Notes: generated by a model from the letters alone, not told the origin. Counted from the stretch's first letter, positions 9,719 to 19,341 are shown. The stretch: 64,000 nucleotides of DNA from Actinomycetota bacterium (GCA_020161315.1 JAIUOH010000006.1:39578-103577); one strand, 5' to 3'. Numbers and translations: made by a program.

Positions 9719-9823
9719 GCCTGTTCCTTTCCGGCGCAACCGCGCCGCACACTCGCGGGGCAAAACACCCCTATTACCTTCGTAGAGTCTATCCGCCCTG
9801 CCCCTGAGACCCCTGCCCCAAGC

Positions 9824-9881
9824 ATTCGGGTCACAAAAGCACGGTGTTGACCGCCTGCGACCATGCCTTTCTGACCCGGAT
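9824..9881. repeat. 58-bp inverted-repeat element, copy A
   Basis: Left arm ATTCGGGTCACAAA (9824-9837), a 30-nt spacer, right arm TTTCTGACCCGGAT (9868-9881). The arms are imperfectly complementary. A second copy with the same geometry lies at 53411-53468. Here it lies between the LysR gene and the cold-shock gene, both on the minus strand. Confidence 0.7.
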
Positions 9882-9944
9882 TTGGGTGTGTGTGTGTAGG
9901 TGCGCGGGCTGGGCTGGTGGGTTGGGTCGGCGGGGCGGGGTCAA

Positions 9945-9969
9945 GGGTTGGGTTGGGTTGGGTTGGGTT
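9945..9969 (+). repeat. (GGGTT)5 microsatellite in a G-rich tract
   Basis: Five perfect GGGTT units are preceded by a long G-rich, C-poor stretch (about 9886-9944) that also includes a short GT repeat. Four or more G-triplets spaced by two bases could form a G-quadruplex on the plus strand. It begins 52 nt beyond the stop of the minus-strand LysR gene. Confidence 0.85.
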
Positions 9970-9996
9970 CAGTCGCAGCGCGGGATCGGCCAGGCC

Positions 9997-10911
9997 TCAC
10001 CCCGCCACAAGCAGATCGGCCTCGCGCTGCAGTGCCTCGCGCACGGCGGCGAGCGCCGGGTGCTCACCACTTGAGACTCGCAGCGCCGTGAACACCTCGC
10101 GCCGTGGCCTACCCGGCAGTTCGACGAGGCGCAACCGGTGCGCCGCACCAATATGTACGAGGCCCGGCAAGAGCGCCACCGCGTTGCCCGTCTCGATGAG
10201 CCGCACGTGCGCCTGCAGGTCTGCGGTCTCGTAGCGCACGTCGGGCTCAAAGCCCGCGCTGCGGCAGACCTGCTCGGCCCAGTGACGCGACGCCGCGCCG
10301 CGCGGCTCCATGACCCATGGCAGCTCGGCCGCATCGGCGAGTGAGGCGGCCCTGTCGAAGGCCGCGTCGCCCGCTCCCTCGACGGGCAGCGCGAGGCGAA
10401 TCGGGTCGCTCGCAAGCGGCTCACGGTCGAGCCCAACGAAGTGCGCCGCCGCATGGCCCGGGTACTGCTCTGCCACCACAAGATCGAAGCCGCGCGCCCA
10501 GGTGTCGTGCAGCGCGGTCTCTGGCTCGTGCTGCACCATCTCGACGCGCAGCCGCGGGTGTTCGGCGCGCAGCCGCTTCAGCGCCGCGGGCATCATCGCG
10601 AGTAGCGCGGTTTGAAACACCGCGAGCCGCACCGTGCCTGCCACCTCGGCGTGGCTCACGTGCAACGCCGCTTCGGCACGTTCAAGGCCTGCGAGCAGCT
10701 CTTCGGTCTCTGACACGAGCGTCGACCCGGCAGCGGTGAGTTCAAGCGTGCGACCCACCTTGCGCAGCAGCGGCACCCCCGCCTCGCGCTCGAGCAGCGC
10801 GAGCTGCTGCGAGACCGCCGAGGGGCTGTAGTTCAGGGCCTCCGCGACCGCGGCGACGGTGCCGCGAGCGCTGAGCTCCCACAGCAGCCTGAGCCGCTTC
10901 ATGTCGAGCAT
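9997..10911 (-). CDS. LysR-family transcriptional regulator beside putA
   Basis: About 304 residues. An N-terminal winged helix-turn-helix (MKRLRLLWELSARGTV, then LNYSPSAVSQQLALLERE) is followed by a periplasmic-binding-fold effector domain. The ATG ending at 10911 is supported by AAGGGAG five bases upstream; a GTG two codons earlier is too close. It is divergent from putA across a 218-bp region, the usual arrangement for a LysR regulator and its target. The effector is probably proline or a derivative (inference from position). Confidence 0.85.
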   Translation of the reverse strand: MLDMKRLRLLWELSARGTVAAVAEALNYSPSAVSQQLALLEREAGVPLLRKVGRTLELTAAGSTLVSETEELLAGLERAEAALHVSHAEVAGTVRLAVFQTALLAMMPAALKRLRAEHPRLRVEMVQHEPETALHDTWARGFDLVVAEQYPGHAAAHFVGLDREPLASDPIRLALPVEGAGDAAFDRAASLADAAELPWVMEPRGAASRHWAEQVCRSAGFEPDVRYETADLQAHVRLIETGNAVALLPGLVHIGAAHRLRLVELPGRPRREVFTALRVSSGEHPALAAVREALQREADLLVAG

Positions 10912-11129
10912 TCGCACTCCCTTAAATCATTCACTATTTCTTCACATTATTCCACGGAAAGAGTTGCTTTACTTCATGCTTTGCGAGCGCCACACTTGCA
11001 TCAGCAAGAGAAAGATCCGCGCTGATCCCACGCTGCAACATCGCGAGCACATCGCGACGAAAGCCGCCTAAGAAAACCGCAAACACAACGCACAGCGCGG
11101 ATCCTCGCAGACACACCGAAAGGCCAGCC

Positions 11130-14100
11130 ATGACGAGCACCACCGACCCGAACGTACGCCCGCAGCAGCTCGCAGACGATGCCATCGCGCTCGTGCGCCG
11201 CTGGCTCGCAGAGGCCGCAGAGGTGCCGGCCGACGCCTCGGCAGCCCGCCTCGCCGGCGTACTGAAAGACCCGAACGGTCTCGACTTCACCGTCAGCTTC
11301 GTCGACGGTGTCGTGCGCCCCGAAGACCTCGATGCCGCAGCGAGCAAGCTGAAGCAGCTCGTACCGCTCACCCCGCAGTTCTTGCCCGCGCCGATGCGCG
11401 GCGCAATCGGCCTCGGTGGTGCCTTCGCGAAGCCCATGCCCGGCGTCGTTGTGCCGATCGCCCGCAAGGTGCTGCGCCAGATGGTGAGCCACCTCATCAT
11501 CGACGCAACCGACGCCAAGCTCGGCCCGGCCATCGCGAAGATCAAGAAAGACGACGTCAGCCTCAACATCAACCTGCTCGGCGAGGCGATTCTCGGCCAG
11601 CACGAGGCCGAGCGTCGCCTGGCTGGCACCCACAAGCTGCTCGCGCGCCCCGACGTCGACTACGTGTCGATCAAGGTGTCGTCGACCGTCGCGCCGCACA
11701 ACCACTGGGCGTTCGACGAGGCTGTGAAGCACATTGAAGATCAGTTGCTGCCGCTCTTCGAGAAGGCGAACGCTGCGTCGCCCAAGAAGTTCATCAACCT
11801 CGACATGGAAGAGTACAAGGATCTCGACCTGACGCTCGCCGTCTTCACCGGGATTCTCAACCGCCCCGAGTTCAAAGATCTCGCGGCCGGCATCGTGCTG
11901 CAGGCCTACCTGCCCGACGCGCTCGGCGCGATGATGAAGCTGCAGGAGTGGGCCGCGGCCCGCGTCGAAAACGGCGGCGCGCCCATCAAGGTGCGCGTCG
12001 TGAAGGGCGCAAACCTGCCAATGGAGCTCGTCGACGCCGCCATTCACGGCTGGCCCGCAGCGACCTGGGGCTCAAAGCAAGACAGTGACACCAGCTACAA
12101 GGCGGTGCTCGACTACTCGCTGCACCCCGACCGCGTGAAGAACGTGCGCATCGGCGTTGCCGGCCACAACCTCTTTGACGTGGCGCTCGCGTGGCTGCTC
12201 GCGAAGGCGCGCGGCGCCGAGGCCGGCATCGAGTTCGAGATGCTGCTCGGCATGGCGACCGGACAGGCTGAGGCGGTCAAGCGCGAGGTTGGCAAGCTGC
12301 TGCTGTACGTGCCCGTCGTGCACCCTGCCGAGTTCGACGTCGCGATCGCCTACTTGATTCGCCGCCTCGAAGAGGGCGCGAGCCAAGAGAATTTCATGTC
12401 TGCCGTGTTCGAGCTCAACGAGAACGCGCCGCTGTTCGAGCGCGAGAAGACCCGCTTTCTCGCGTCGCTCGACGATCTGGCAGCGATCACCGGTGACGGC
12501 ACCGTCGCGTCGTACGCGGTTCCGGCACCGAACCGCCTCCAGGATCGCCGCGCCTACGACGTTGCAGGTGTCGAGGGGCGTGTCGAGGCACTCGTAGCTG
12601 CCGGCCGGGTCGGCGAGTTCGAAAACGCGCCCGACACCGACCCCGACCTGCCGGGCAACCGCGCGTGGGGCCGTGAGATCTCGGAGCGCATGGTGTCGTC
12701 TGAGCTCGGCAACGCGCTCGTCGCTGAGGCCCTCGTACCCGATGCCGCCGCCCTCGAGACCGTGATCGCTCGCGGCGTGGCAGCGGCCGACGGCTGGCAG
12801 GCGCTCGGCGCCGACGAGCGCGCTCGCATTCTGTACCGCGCTGGCGAGAAGCTCGAAGAGAAGCGCGCGCAGTTGCTCGAGGTGATGGGCTCGGAGTGCG
12901 GCAAGACCCTCGACCAGGGCGACCCAGAGGTCAGCGAGGCCATCGACTTCGCGAACTACTACGCCATGCTCGGCCAGCTGCTCGAGCAGGTTGACGGCGC
13001 GAAGCCGGTGCACCAGAAGCTTGTCGCCGTGATTCCGCCGTGGAACTTCCCGACTGCTATTCCCGCCGGCGGCGCCCTCGCGGGCCTCGCCTCGGGCGCA
13101 TCGGTCATCATCAAGCCAGCCTCGAACTCGGCCCGCTCGGGCGCGATGATGGTCGAGGCGCTGTGGGAGGCCGGCGTGCCCCGCGATGTGCTGCAGCTCG
13201 TGCAGTTCGCAGACCGCGAGCTCGGCTCGAAACTCGTCGCAGACCCCCGCGTTGATCGCCTGATTCTCACTGGCGCGTACGAGACCGCGGTCGCTTTCCG
13301 CGAGCTGCGCCAGGATCTGCCGATTCTCGCCGAGACCAGCGGCAAGAACGCGATCATCGTGACCCCGAACGCCGACCTCGATCTCGCTGCGAAAGACGTC
13401 GCGCTTTCGGCCTTCGGCCACGCCGGCCAGAAGTGCTCGGCCGCCTCACTCGTGATCCTCGTCGGCTCGGTCGCGACCTCGAAGCGCTTCCGCGGCCAGC
13501 TGATCGACGCGGTGAAGTCACTGCGCGTCGGCACCCCCGACAGCCTCGAGACACAGATGGGCACTATCATCACCGCGCCCTCGGGCAAGCTGCTGCGTGG
13601 TCTGACCACGCTCGGTGCGGGCGAGAGCTGGCTCGTGAAGCCCGAGCCGCTCGAGAGCGACAGCCCCCTTGCACGCGACAAGAACGGCGAGAACAAGCTG
13701 TGGAGCCCCGGGGTGCGCGACGGCGTGCAGCGCGGCAGCGAGTACCACATGACCGAGTACTTCGGCCCGATTCTCGGCATCATGACCGCGAAGACCCTCG
13801 ACGAGGCGATCGACATGGTCAACGAGATCGACTACGGCCTCACCAGCGGACTGCACTCGCTCGACCGCGGCGACATCGACCTGTGGCTGCGTCGCGTGCA
13901 GGCGGGCAACGCCTACATCAACCGCGGCATTACCGGCGCGATCGTGCGCCGCCAGTCGTTCGGCGGCTGGAAGAAGTCGGCAATCGGCGCGGGCACCAAG
14001 GCCGGTGGCCCGAACTATCTGCACGGCCTGGTCGACTGGGTCGATGCGCCGGTCGCGTCCGAGCTGCGCGCCCCGCGCCCCGCGGTCGCACCGCTGCTCA

Positions 14101-14696
14101 CCGCCGCACAGCAGGCGGGTGTCGTGGGCGACGACCTCGAGTGGCTGCGCACCGCGCTCGGCTCTGACGCCGCTGCGTGGGACGACGAGTTCGGTGTCGC
14201 ACGCGATGCCTCGCAGCTCGGTATCGAGCGCAACGTGCTGCGCTACCTGCCCGTGCCCGTCACGGTGCGCGCGGCGGCAGACGCATCGATCGCCCACGTC
14301 GTGCGCGAACTCGGCGCGGCCCTCGCGGCCGGCGCAAAGCCCGAGCTCAGCACTCCGGTCGCGCTGCCAGCAGCCGTCGCAAATGCACTCGGCGCTGCGG
14401 GTATCACGGTGCACTTCGACGACGACGCAGCCTGGGCAGCACGCGTCACCCGCCTCGCAGCGAAGCAGGGCGCGCAGGCGAGCGCCCGCGTGCGCATCGT
14501 GGCAGGCGCATCTCGCGAGACTGTGGTTGCCGACGCTTACGGAGCGACCGCGGGCAAGCCCGACGTCGCGGTCTACGGCGGCGAGGTCGTCTCGGCCGGT
14601 CGCGTCGAAATGCTGCCATACCTGCACGAGCAGGCGGTATCGATCACCGCGCACCGCTTCGGTACCCCGAACAAGCTCAGCGAGGGCCTGATCTAG
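11130..14696 (+). CDS. putA: Bifunctional proline dehydrogenase / glutamate-semialdehyde dehydrogenase
   Basis: The 1188-residue fusion oxidises proline to glutamate in two steps. Residues ~100-440 are the FAD-dependent proline dehydrogenase barrel (VSIKVSSTVAPHNHWAF; LAWLLAKARGAEAGIEFEML). Residues ~520-1000 are the aldehyde dehydrogenase, with Glu735 in LAETSGKNA and nucleophile Cys769 in GHAGQKCSAAS. The last ~180 residues form a degenerate extra domain typical of long PutA types. No ribbon-helix-helix DNA-binding domain is seen, so regulation is probably by the divergent LysR protein. The ATG has GAAAGG upstream. Products feed gdhA-type glutamate metabolism. Confidence 0.95.
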   Translation: MTSTTDPNVRPQQLADDAIALVRRWLAEAAEVPADASAARLAGVLKDPNGLDFTVSFVDGVVRPEDLDAAASKLKQLVPLTPQFLPAPMRGAIGLGGAFAKPMPGVVVPIARKVLRQMVSHLIIDATDAKLGPAIAKIKKDDVSLNINLLGEAILGQHEAERRLAGTHKLLARPDVDYVSIKVSSTVAPHNHWAFDEAVKHIEDQLLPLFEKANAASPKKFINLDMEEYKDLDLTLAVFTGILNRPEFKDLAAGIVLQAYLPDALGAMMKLQEWAAARVENGGAPIKVRVVKGANLPMELVDAAIHGWPAATWGSKQDSDTSYKAVLDYSLHPDRVKNVRIGVAGHNLFDVALAWLLAKARGAEAGIEFEMLLGMATGQAEAVKREVGKLLLYVPVVHPAEFDVAIAYLIRRLEEGASQENFMSAVFELNENAPLFEREKTRFLASLDDLAAITGDGTVASYAVPAPNRLQDRRAYDVAGVEGRVEALVAAGRVGEFENAPDTDPDLPGNRAWGREISERMVSSELGNALVAEALVPDAAALETVIARGVAAADGWQALGADERARILYRAGEKLEEKRAQLLEVMGSECGKTLDQGDPEVSEAIDFANYYAMLGQLLEQVDGAKPVHQKLVAVIPPWNFPTAIPAGGALAGLASGASVIIKPASNSARSGAMMVEALWEAGVPRDVLQLVQFADRELGSKLVADPRVDRLILTGAYETAVAFRELRQDLPILAETSGKNAIIVTPNADLDLAAKDVALSAFGHAGQKCSAASLVILVGSVATSKRFRGQLIDAVKSLRVGTPDSLETQMGTIITAPSGKLLRGLTTLGAGESWLVKPEPLESDSPLARDKNGENKLWSPGVRDGVQRGSEYHMTEYFGPILGIMTAKTLDEAIDMVNEIDYGLTSGLHSLDRGDIDLWLRRVQAGNAYINRGITGAIVRRQSFGGWKKSAIGAGTKAGGPNYLHGLVDWVDAPVASELRAPRPAVAPLLTAAQQAGVVGDDLEWLRTALGSDAAAWDDEFGVARDASQLGIERNVLRYLPVPVTVRAAADASIAHVVRELGAALAAGAKPELSTPVALPAAVANALGAAGITVHFDDDAAWAARVTRLAAKQGAQASARVRIVAGASRETVVADAYGATAGKPDVAVYGGEVVSAGRVEMLPYLHEQAVSITAHRFGTPNKLSEGLI

Positions 14697-14736
14697 TCGC
14701 GCGTCGCTGGGTGGGGCAGCACCCAGCGCCACCGAT

Positions 14737-14767
14737 GCAGGGCCCCGGCACACCACCGGGGCCCTGC
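14737..14767 (+). terminator. Hairpin terminator after putA
   Basis: Perfect 12-bp GC-rich inverted repeat (14737-14748 with 14756-14767) with a 7-nt loop, 41 nt past the putA stop codon. A smaller hairpin precedes it at about 14706-14727. Confidence 0.8.
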
Positions 14768-14927
14768 GCTGTTTGCGGCAGACCGCTGCTCATACCCGTG
14801 CCCGCTCGCCCGCATTGCCGCGTACGCTAGACCAGAGAAGAGATTCGAGGAGGCACGAAGATGTCGGCCCATCCCCCCCACACGCCCTCTCGAGGTCGAT
14901 GACCTTATCATCGTTGAGCCCTCGAAA

Positions 14928-16370
14928 ATGAAGCTCGCACTGCGAGGCGCCTTCGTCGGCAACTTCATGGAGTGGTACGACTTCGGCATTTACGGCTACC
15001 TCGCCGTCACGATGACGAAGGTGTTCACCTCGGGTATGCCCGACTCGCTCGGCCTCACGGTGACGCTGCTCGGCTTCGCTGTGTCATTTCTGGTGCGTCC
15101 CTTCGGGGGCCTGATCCTCGGCCCCATTGGCGATCGCATCGGTCGGCAGAAGGTACTCTACTTCACCATGGCGATCATGGCGATCGCCACCGCGCTCATC
15201 GGTTTGCTGCCCTCTGCAGAGCAGGCCGGCGGCTTCTGGGTGATCATTCCGCTCTACTTGCTGAAGATGATGCAAGGGTTTTCGACGGGTGGCGAGTTCG
15301 CGGGCGCCACGACCTACGTCAGCGAGTTTTCTCCCGACAAGGATCGCGGCTACTGGGCATCGAAGCTGAACGTCGGTTCGTACCTCGGGTTCGCCGCCGG
15401 CGCCTCTGTCGTCGCGGCGACCACCCTCATCACCGAAACGCTGCTCGGCATCGACGGTGCGATGGTCGCGTGGGGCTGGCGCATTCCGTTTTTGCTCGCG
15501 ATTCCGCTCGGCGCGATCGCCATTTACTTTCGCATGCGCATCCCTGAGCCTCCCGGGTTCGAGGAGACGCGCGAGTTGCAGCTTGCGAACCAGCCGACCG
15601 ACCCTCATGACCTGCAGTACCGACACAGCCTCGGCAGCCTGATCAGGGTGTACTGGAAACAGATTCTCATCGGCATCTCGATCGTCGCGGCCGAGGGCAC
15701 CGCTGGGTATGCGCTCACGAGTTACATGCCCACGTACCTTGAGAAAGAGCTGCAGGTCTCTAATTTGAACGCGGCGATCGCGACTGTGCCGGTGCTCGTG
15801 ATCATGTCGCTGATACTGCCGAAGATCGGGCGCTGGTCCGATCGCATCGGCCGACGCAAAGTGTACTTGCTGGCCACCGGATCCTCGATCGTGCTGATGT
15901 TGCCGGCGTTTGCGATTCTACAAACCGCGCCGCAGGCGGGCATGTGGGTCGTGTTTGTGGCCCTCGGCATCGTCGCGGTTCCCGTTGCATTCTTCGTGTC
16001 GATGACGGCGTCTGCACTGCCCGCGCTCTTCCCAACTGCCGCACGGTTCAGCGGCATGGGCATCACCTACAACATCGCCGCTTCGCTGTTCGCTGGAACG
16101 ACGCCGCTCATCGCCGATCTGCTGGTGAATGCGACGCACGGCTCCGCAATCAGCCCCTTCATGCCGGCACTGTGGATCATGACGTTCTCGGTGGTCGCCG
16201 TCTTTGCCGTGCTGATGATGAAGGAGACGGCCGCCAGGCCGCTGCTCGGTTCAGTGCCGACCGTGGCGAGTCGGGCGGACGCCGAGGAACTCGTCGCGAC
16301 CCAGGCCGAGAACCCGCTGCTCGACACGAGCACCATGCCGCTTGATCTGATTCGGCCTGGGTCGGCCTAG
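14928..16370 (+). CDS. MFS transporter, metabolite:H+ symporter (ProP-like) type, N-terminus frameshifted
   Basis: A twelve-segment major facilitator of about 480 residues with the MHS signatures GNFMEWYDFGIYGY, VRPFGGLILGPIGDRIGRQK and MMQGFSTGGEFAGA. MHS members import osmolytes or carboxylates such as proline, betaine or citrate by proton symport. Its place between putA and a proline racemase gene suggests a proline or hydroxyproline carrier (inference). The best start, ATG 14861 with GAGGAGG at 14847-14853, is in another frame. Removing one C from the C7 tract at 14873-14879 would restore a continuous N-terminus of ~22 residues. As written, translation would have to begin at ATG 14928, which has no good ribosome-binding site. 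Confidence 0.8.
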   Translation: MKLALRGAFVGNFMEWYDFGIYGYLAVTMTKVFTSGMPDSLGLTVTLLGFAVSFLVRPFGGLILGPIGDRIGRQKVLYFTMAIMAIATALIGLLPSAEQAGGFWVIIPLYLLKMMQGFSTGGEFAGATTYVSEFSPDKDRGYWASKLNVGSYLGFAAGASVVAATTLITETLLGIDGAMVAWGWRIPFLLAIPLGAIAIYFRMRIPEPPGFEETRELQLANQPTDPHDLQYRHSLGSLIRVYWKQILIGISIVAAEGTAGYALTSYMPTYLEKELQVSNLNAAIATVPVLVIMSLILPKIGRWSDRIGRRKVYLLATGSSIVLMLPAFAILQTAPQAGMWVVFVALGIVAVPVAFFVSMTASALPALFPTAARFSGMGITYNIAASLFAGTTPLIADLLVNATHGSAISPFMPALWIMTFSVVAVFAVLMMKETAARPLLGSVPTVASRADAEELVATQAENPLLDTSTMPLDLIRPGSA

Positions 16371-16386
16371 GCCACCTGAAACAACC

Positions 16387-16404
16387 GGCTGAGCGTTCTC
16401 AGCC
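16387..16404 (+). terminator. Small hairpin after the MFS gene
   Basis: Perfect 7-bp stem (GGCTGAG with CTCAGCC) and a 4-nt loop, 16 nt after the stop codon. Confidence 0.45.
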
Positions 16405-16487
16405 TCGAGAGAGCTCGCTCAGATCGACTGAGCCACTCAAGCTGGGTGCCGATCCTCGCCACACTATTCGCTCTTCATTTCCTGTAA

Positions 16488-16496
16488 AATGTCACA
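16488..16496. promoter_or_regulatory. AATGTCACA element upstream of proline racemase gene 1
   Basis: The 9-mer AATGTCACA within TGTAAAATGTCACATAAC lies 45-53 nt upstream of the racemase start. The same 9-mer occurs at 46557-46565 before the hydroxyproline operon. It could be a shared operator; nothing further is seen. Confidence 0.35.
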
Positions 16497-16540
16497 TAAC
16501 AATCCGGATCAGTATCGGATAGCGCAAACGGAGGACGCAG

Positions 16541-17599
16541 ATGACCACCAGCCCTGAGCAGACCTGGGTATCGACCACGGACTATCACACGGCGGGCGAG
16601 CCGTTCCGCATCGTGCACGTGGGGTCCCCTGTGCCTGCGGGCGACACGGTCGGCACCAGGCGCGTCGGTGCAATCGCCGATGAAGCGGGCGCAGACACCA
16701 TGCGCGCGCTGCTCTGCAACGAGCCCCGCGGCCACGCCGACATGTACGGCGGCTTCATCACTCCCGCAGACGTCGTGCCCGAGGGCACCGAGCCCGCACA
16801 CTTCGGCGTACTCTTCTGGCACAAAGATGGGTTCTCGACGGCGTGCGGCCACGGCACGATCGCGCTCGGCGTGTGGGCGACTGACACGGGGCTCGTCGAG
16901 TCGAATCCCGATGGCGTGACCGAGGTGCGCGTCGACGTGCCCTCGGGGCGGGTGGCCGCGCTCGTCGAGCGTAAGGGCGGCGCACTCGTGCGTGCGACCT
17001 TTCGCAACGTCGCCTCGCACGTCATCGCGCGCGGAGTGAAGGTGCAGACCTCGCGGGGCGAGGTGCTTGCCGACCTCAGCTTCAGCGGGGCGATCTACGC
17101 CTCGGTGCGCGCGAGCGACCTCGGGCTTTCCGTTGAGCCGTCGCAATACAATGAGCTGATCGCGCTCGGCCGCGAGATCAAGTGGGCGCTCAACGATTCG
17201 GCAGAGGCCCAGTTCGCCGATGATCCGAGGCTCTCTGGCGTTTACGGCACCATCCTCTTCGACGACCTCGGTCGTCACGAGAACGGCACCGGCGGCCCCC
17301 GCCAGCGCAACATCACCGTCTTCGCCGACGGCGAGGTCGACCGCAGCCCTTGCGGCTCGGGCACCGGGGCCCGCGTCACGCTGCTCGCCGACGACGGCAC
17401 ACTCGGCGCCAATGAGACCCTCGAGCACCGCTCAATCGTCGATACAGTGTTCGAGGCGCGCTGGCTGCCAGGCGAGTCGCGCGCAGACGGCACCGCTGCG
17501 GTGATCCCAGAGGTGTCGGGCACGGCGCACCGCACCGGCGAGCACCGTTTCACGCTCGACCCGCTCGATTCGGTCGGCACGGGCTTCACTTTGCGCTAG
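16541..17599 (+). CDS. Proline racemase / hydroxyproline epimerase family protein (1)
   Basis: The 352-residue product is a member of the PLP-independent racemase family. Both catalytic cysteines are visible: Cys102 in TACGHGTIALG and Cys271 in DRSPCGSGTGAR. A Cys/Cys pair is characteristic of racemases and 4-hydroxyproline epimerases; trans-3-hydroxyproline dehydratases usually lack one of them. The enzyme therefore probably inverts the alpha-carbon of proline or 4-hydroxyproline; which substrate cannot be told from sequence. It follows the putA/MHS pair and ends at a strong bidirectional terminator. A second, distant paralogue is at 47671. Confidence 0.85.
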   Translation: MTTSPEQTWVSTTDYHTAGEPFRIVHVGSPVPAGDTVGTRRVGAIADEAGADTMRALLCNEPRGHADMYGGFITPADVVPEGTEPAHFGVLFWHKDGFSTACGHGTIALGVWATDTGLVESNPDGVTEVRVDVPSGRVAALVERKGGALVRATFRNVASHVIARGVKVQTSRGEVLADLSFSGAIYASVRASDLGLSVEPSQYNELIALGREIKWALNDSAEAQFADDPRLSGVYGTILFDDLGRHENGTGGPRQRNITVFADGEVDRSPCGSGTGARVTLLADDGTLGANETLEHRSIVDTVFEARWLPGESRADGTAAVIPEVSGTAHRTGEHRFTLDPLDSVGTGFTLR

Positions 17600-17737
17600 G
17601 CCCTGACGCCCGGCTCGTGCCCTCACTCGGTACGAGAAACTCCAATTCACAAGCATGAAGCGGCGGGGTCAGCTGGGAACGCTCACACGGGCGCCGGCCG
17701 CCTGAACCCGTGAGCTCTGCACCCGTGATCCCAGGAA

Positions 17738-17799
17738 AAAAGATTTCCCCCTGAGGCAGCCTTTGCAAAGCAAGAAGGCACCTCAGGGGGAAATCTTTT
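17738..17799. terminator. Strong bidirectional terminator
   Basis: Perfect 19-bp inverted repeat (17738-17756 with 17781-17799) flanked by A-run and T-run on opposite sides, between the convergent racemase and symporter genes. Confidence 0.9.
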
Positions 17800-17811
17800 G
17801 GGCGTGAGCGG

Positions 17812-19341
17812 CTAGCGCAACGCGGCGGCCACCTCGCGGCCCTCGGTGTCGGCCGCATCAGTGTTGCCGCGATCCTCTTCGCTGACCTCGAGAACCTCAC
17901 CAGTCGAAGTCGACCCGGTCGAAGTCGACGCGACCTCACTCGAGGCAGCTTCGCCATCGGCATCGGCGTTGTCGAATGCGAGACCCTTGCGGGGCGCGTT
18001 GTAGAGGTCGAGGTCGAGAATGCCCTCGCGCTTTGCCACGATGGTCGGCACGAGCGCCTGGCCGGCAACGTTGAGCGCGGTGCGGCCCATGTCGACGATG
18101 GGATCGATCGCGAGCAGCAGGCCGACGCCCTCGAGCGGCAGGCCGAGAGTCGACAGCGTCAGCGTGAGCATCACGGTCGCACCGGTAGTGCCGGCGGTCG
18201 CCGCCGAGCCAACAACCGACACGAGCACGATGAGCAGATACTGCACAATGCTCAGCTCAATGCCGAAGAACTGCGCAACGAAAATCGCCGCAAGTGCCGG
18301 GTAGACCGCGGCGCAGCCGTCCATCTTGGTGGTCGCGCCGAGTGGCACCGCGAACGATGCGTAGCCGCGGGGCACACCGAGGTTACGCTCAGTCACGCGC
18401 TCGGTGAGGGGCAGCGTTCCAATCGACGAGCGGCTCACGAACGCGAGCTGCACGGCGGGCCACACACCCGAGAAGTACTGGCGCACCGAAAGGCCGTGGG
18501 TCTTCACCAGAATCGGGTAGACCACGAAGAGCACGAGTGCAAGGCCGAGGTAGAGCACCCCAACGAACCAGGTGAGCGAGCCCATTTTGTCCCAGCCGTA
18601 CTCAACGACAGCGTTGCCGATGAGGCCGAGCGTGCCGATGGGTGCGATGCGAATGATCCACCACAGCACCTTCTGAATGATGGTGAGCGCCGACTCGGTC
18701 AGCTTGATGAAGGGCTCAGCCTTCGCGCCGATCTTGAGGGCCGCAATGCCAACCGCAACCGAGATCACGATAACCTGCAGCACGTTAAAGCTTGCGCCCG
18801 CGGCGAGCGAACCGCTCTCGAGGTCGACAGAGCCGTTCACGCCGAGACCGAGGAAGTTCTGGGGCACGAGGCCGATCAAGAAGTTCCACCAGGTACCGAC
18901 CGCGTAAGGATCAGACGGCGCGATATCTGTAGCACCCGCGGCAGCGGCGCCGGGGCGCAGCGTGACGCCGAGCACGATGCCGATCGACACTGCAATGAAC
19001 GCCGTGATCGCAAACCAGAGCAGCGTCTGGCCCGCGAGGCGAGCCGCGTTCTGCACCTTGCGCAGGCCGACGATGCTTGAGACGATCGCGGTGAAGATCA
19101 GCGGCACGACCGCGGCCTTCAGTAGCGACACGTAGCTCGAGCCGATAACGTCGAGCGTTGCCGTGAGGCCGTTGGGGTTGCCCTCGGCGTCTGGGCCGAG
19201 GTTCAGCGCGATGGCGCCGAGTGCGAGGCCAAGCACGAGGGCAGCGAGGATCTGCCAGCCGAACGAGTTCAGCCAGCGGGGGCGCTGGCGCTCTTTGCTT
19301 GGGGCTGCATTCGCGGCTGGTTTTGCCGTGGTTGCGGACAC
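17812..19341 (-). CDS. Dicarboxylate/amino acid:cation symporter (DAACS family)
   Basis: About 509 residues from a GTG start with GAAAGGA correctly placed upstream; the longer frame adds 36 unlikely residues. Eight membrane helices and the re-entrant-loop signatures of the GltP/DctA family are present: SRSSIGTLPLT and PLGATTKMDGCA in the first half-site region, then GTTGATVML and IDPIVDMGRTALNVAGQ. The C-terminal ~70 residues are a Ser/Thr/Glu/Asp-rich cytoplasmic tail not usual for the family. These carriers import glutamate, aspartate or C4-dicarboxylates with Na+ or H+. It is monocistronic. Confidence 0.9.
   Translation of the reverse strand: MSATTAKPAANAAPSKERQRPRWLNSFGWQILAALVLGLALGAIALNLGPDAEGNPNGLTATLDVIGSSYVSLLKAAVVPLIFTAIVSSIVGLRKVQNAARLAGQTLLWFAITAFIAVSIGIVLGVTLRPGAAAAGATDIAPSDPYAVGTWWNFLIGLVPQNFLGLGVNGSVDLESGSLAAGASFNVLQVIVISVAVGIAALKIGAKAEPFIKLTESALTIIQKVLWWIIRIAPIGTLGLIGNAVVEYGWDKMGSLTWFVGVLYLGLALVLFVVYPILVKTHGLSVRQYFSGVWPAVQLAFVSRSSIGTLPLTERVTERNLGVPRGYASFAVPLGATTKMDGCAAVYPALAAIFVAQFFGIELSIVQYLLIVLVSVVGSAATAGTTGATVMLTLTLSTLGLPLEGVGLLLAIDPIVDMGRTALNVAGQALVPTIVAKREGILDLDLYNAPRKGLAFDNADADGEAASSEVASTSTGSTSTGEVLEVSEEDRGNTDAADTEGREVAAALR

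Noticed and set aside
11001-14756. Long antisense open frames opposite putA (for example 13518-14756 and 12072-13421, minus strand).
   Set aside because: They mirror a full-length conserved gene, have no family motifs and arise from high-GC codon bias.
16541-17599. Assignment of racemase 1 as trans-3-hydroxyproline dehydratase.
   Set aside because: Both catalytic cysteines are present, which favours a racemase or epimerase.
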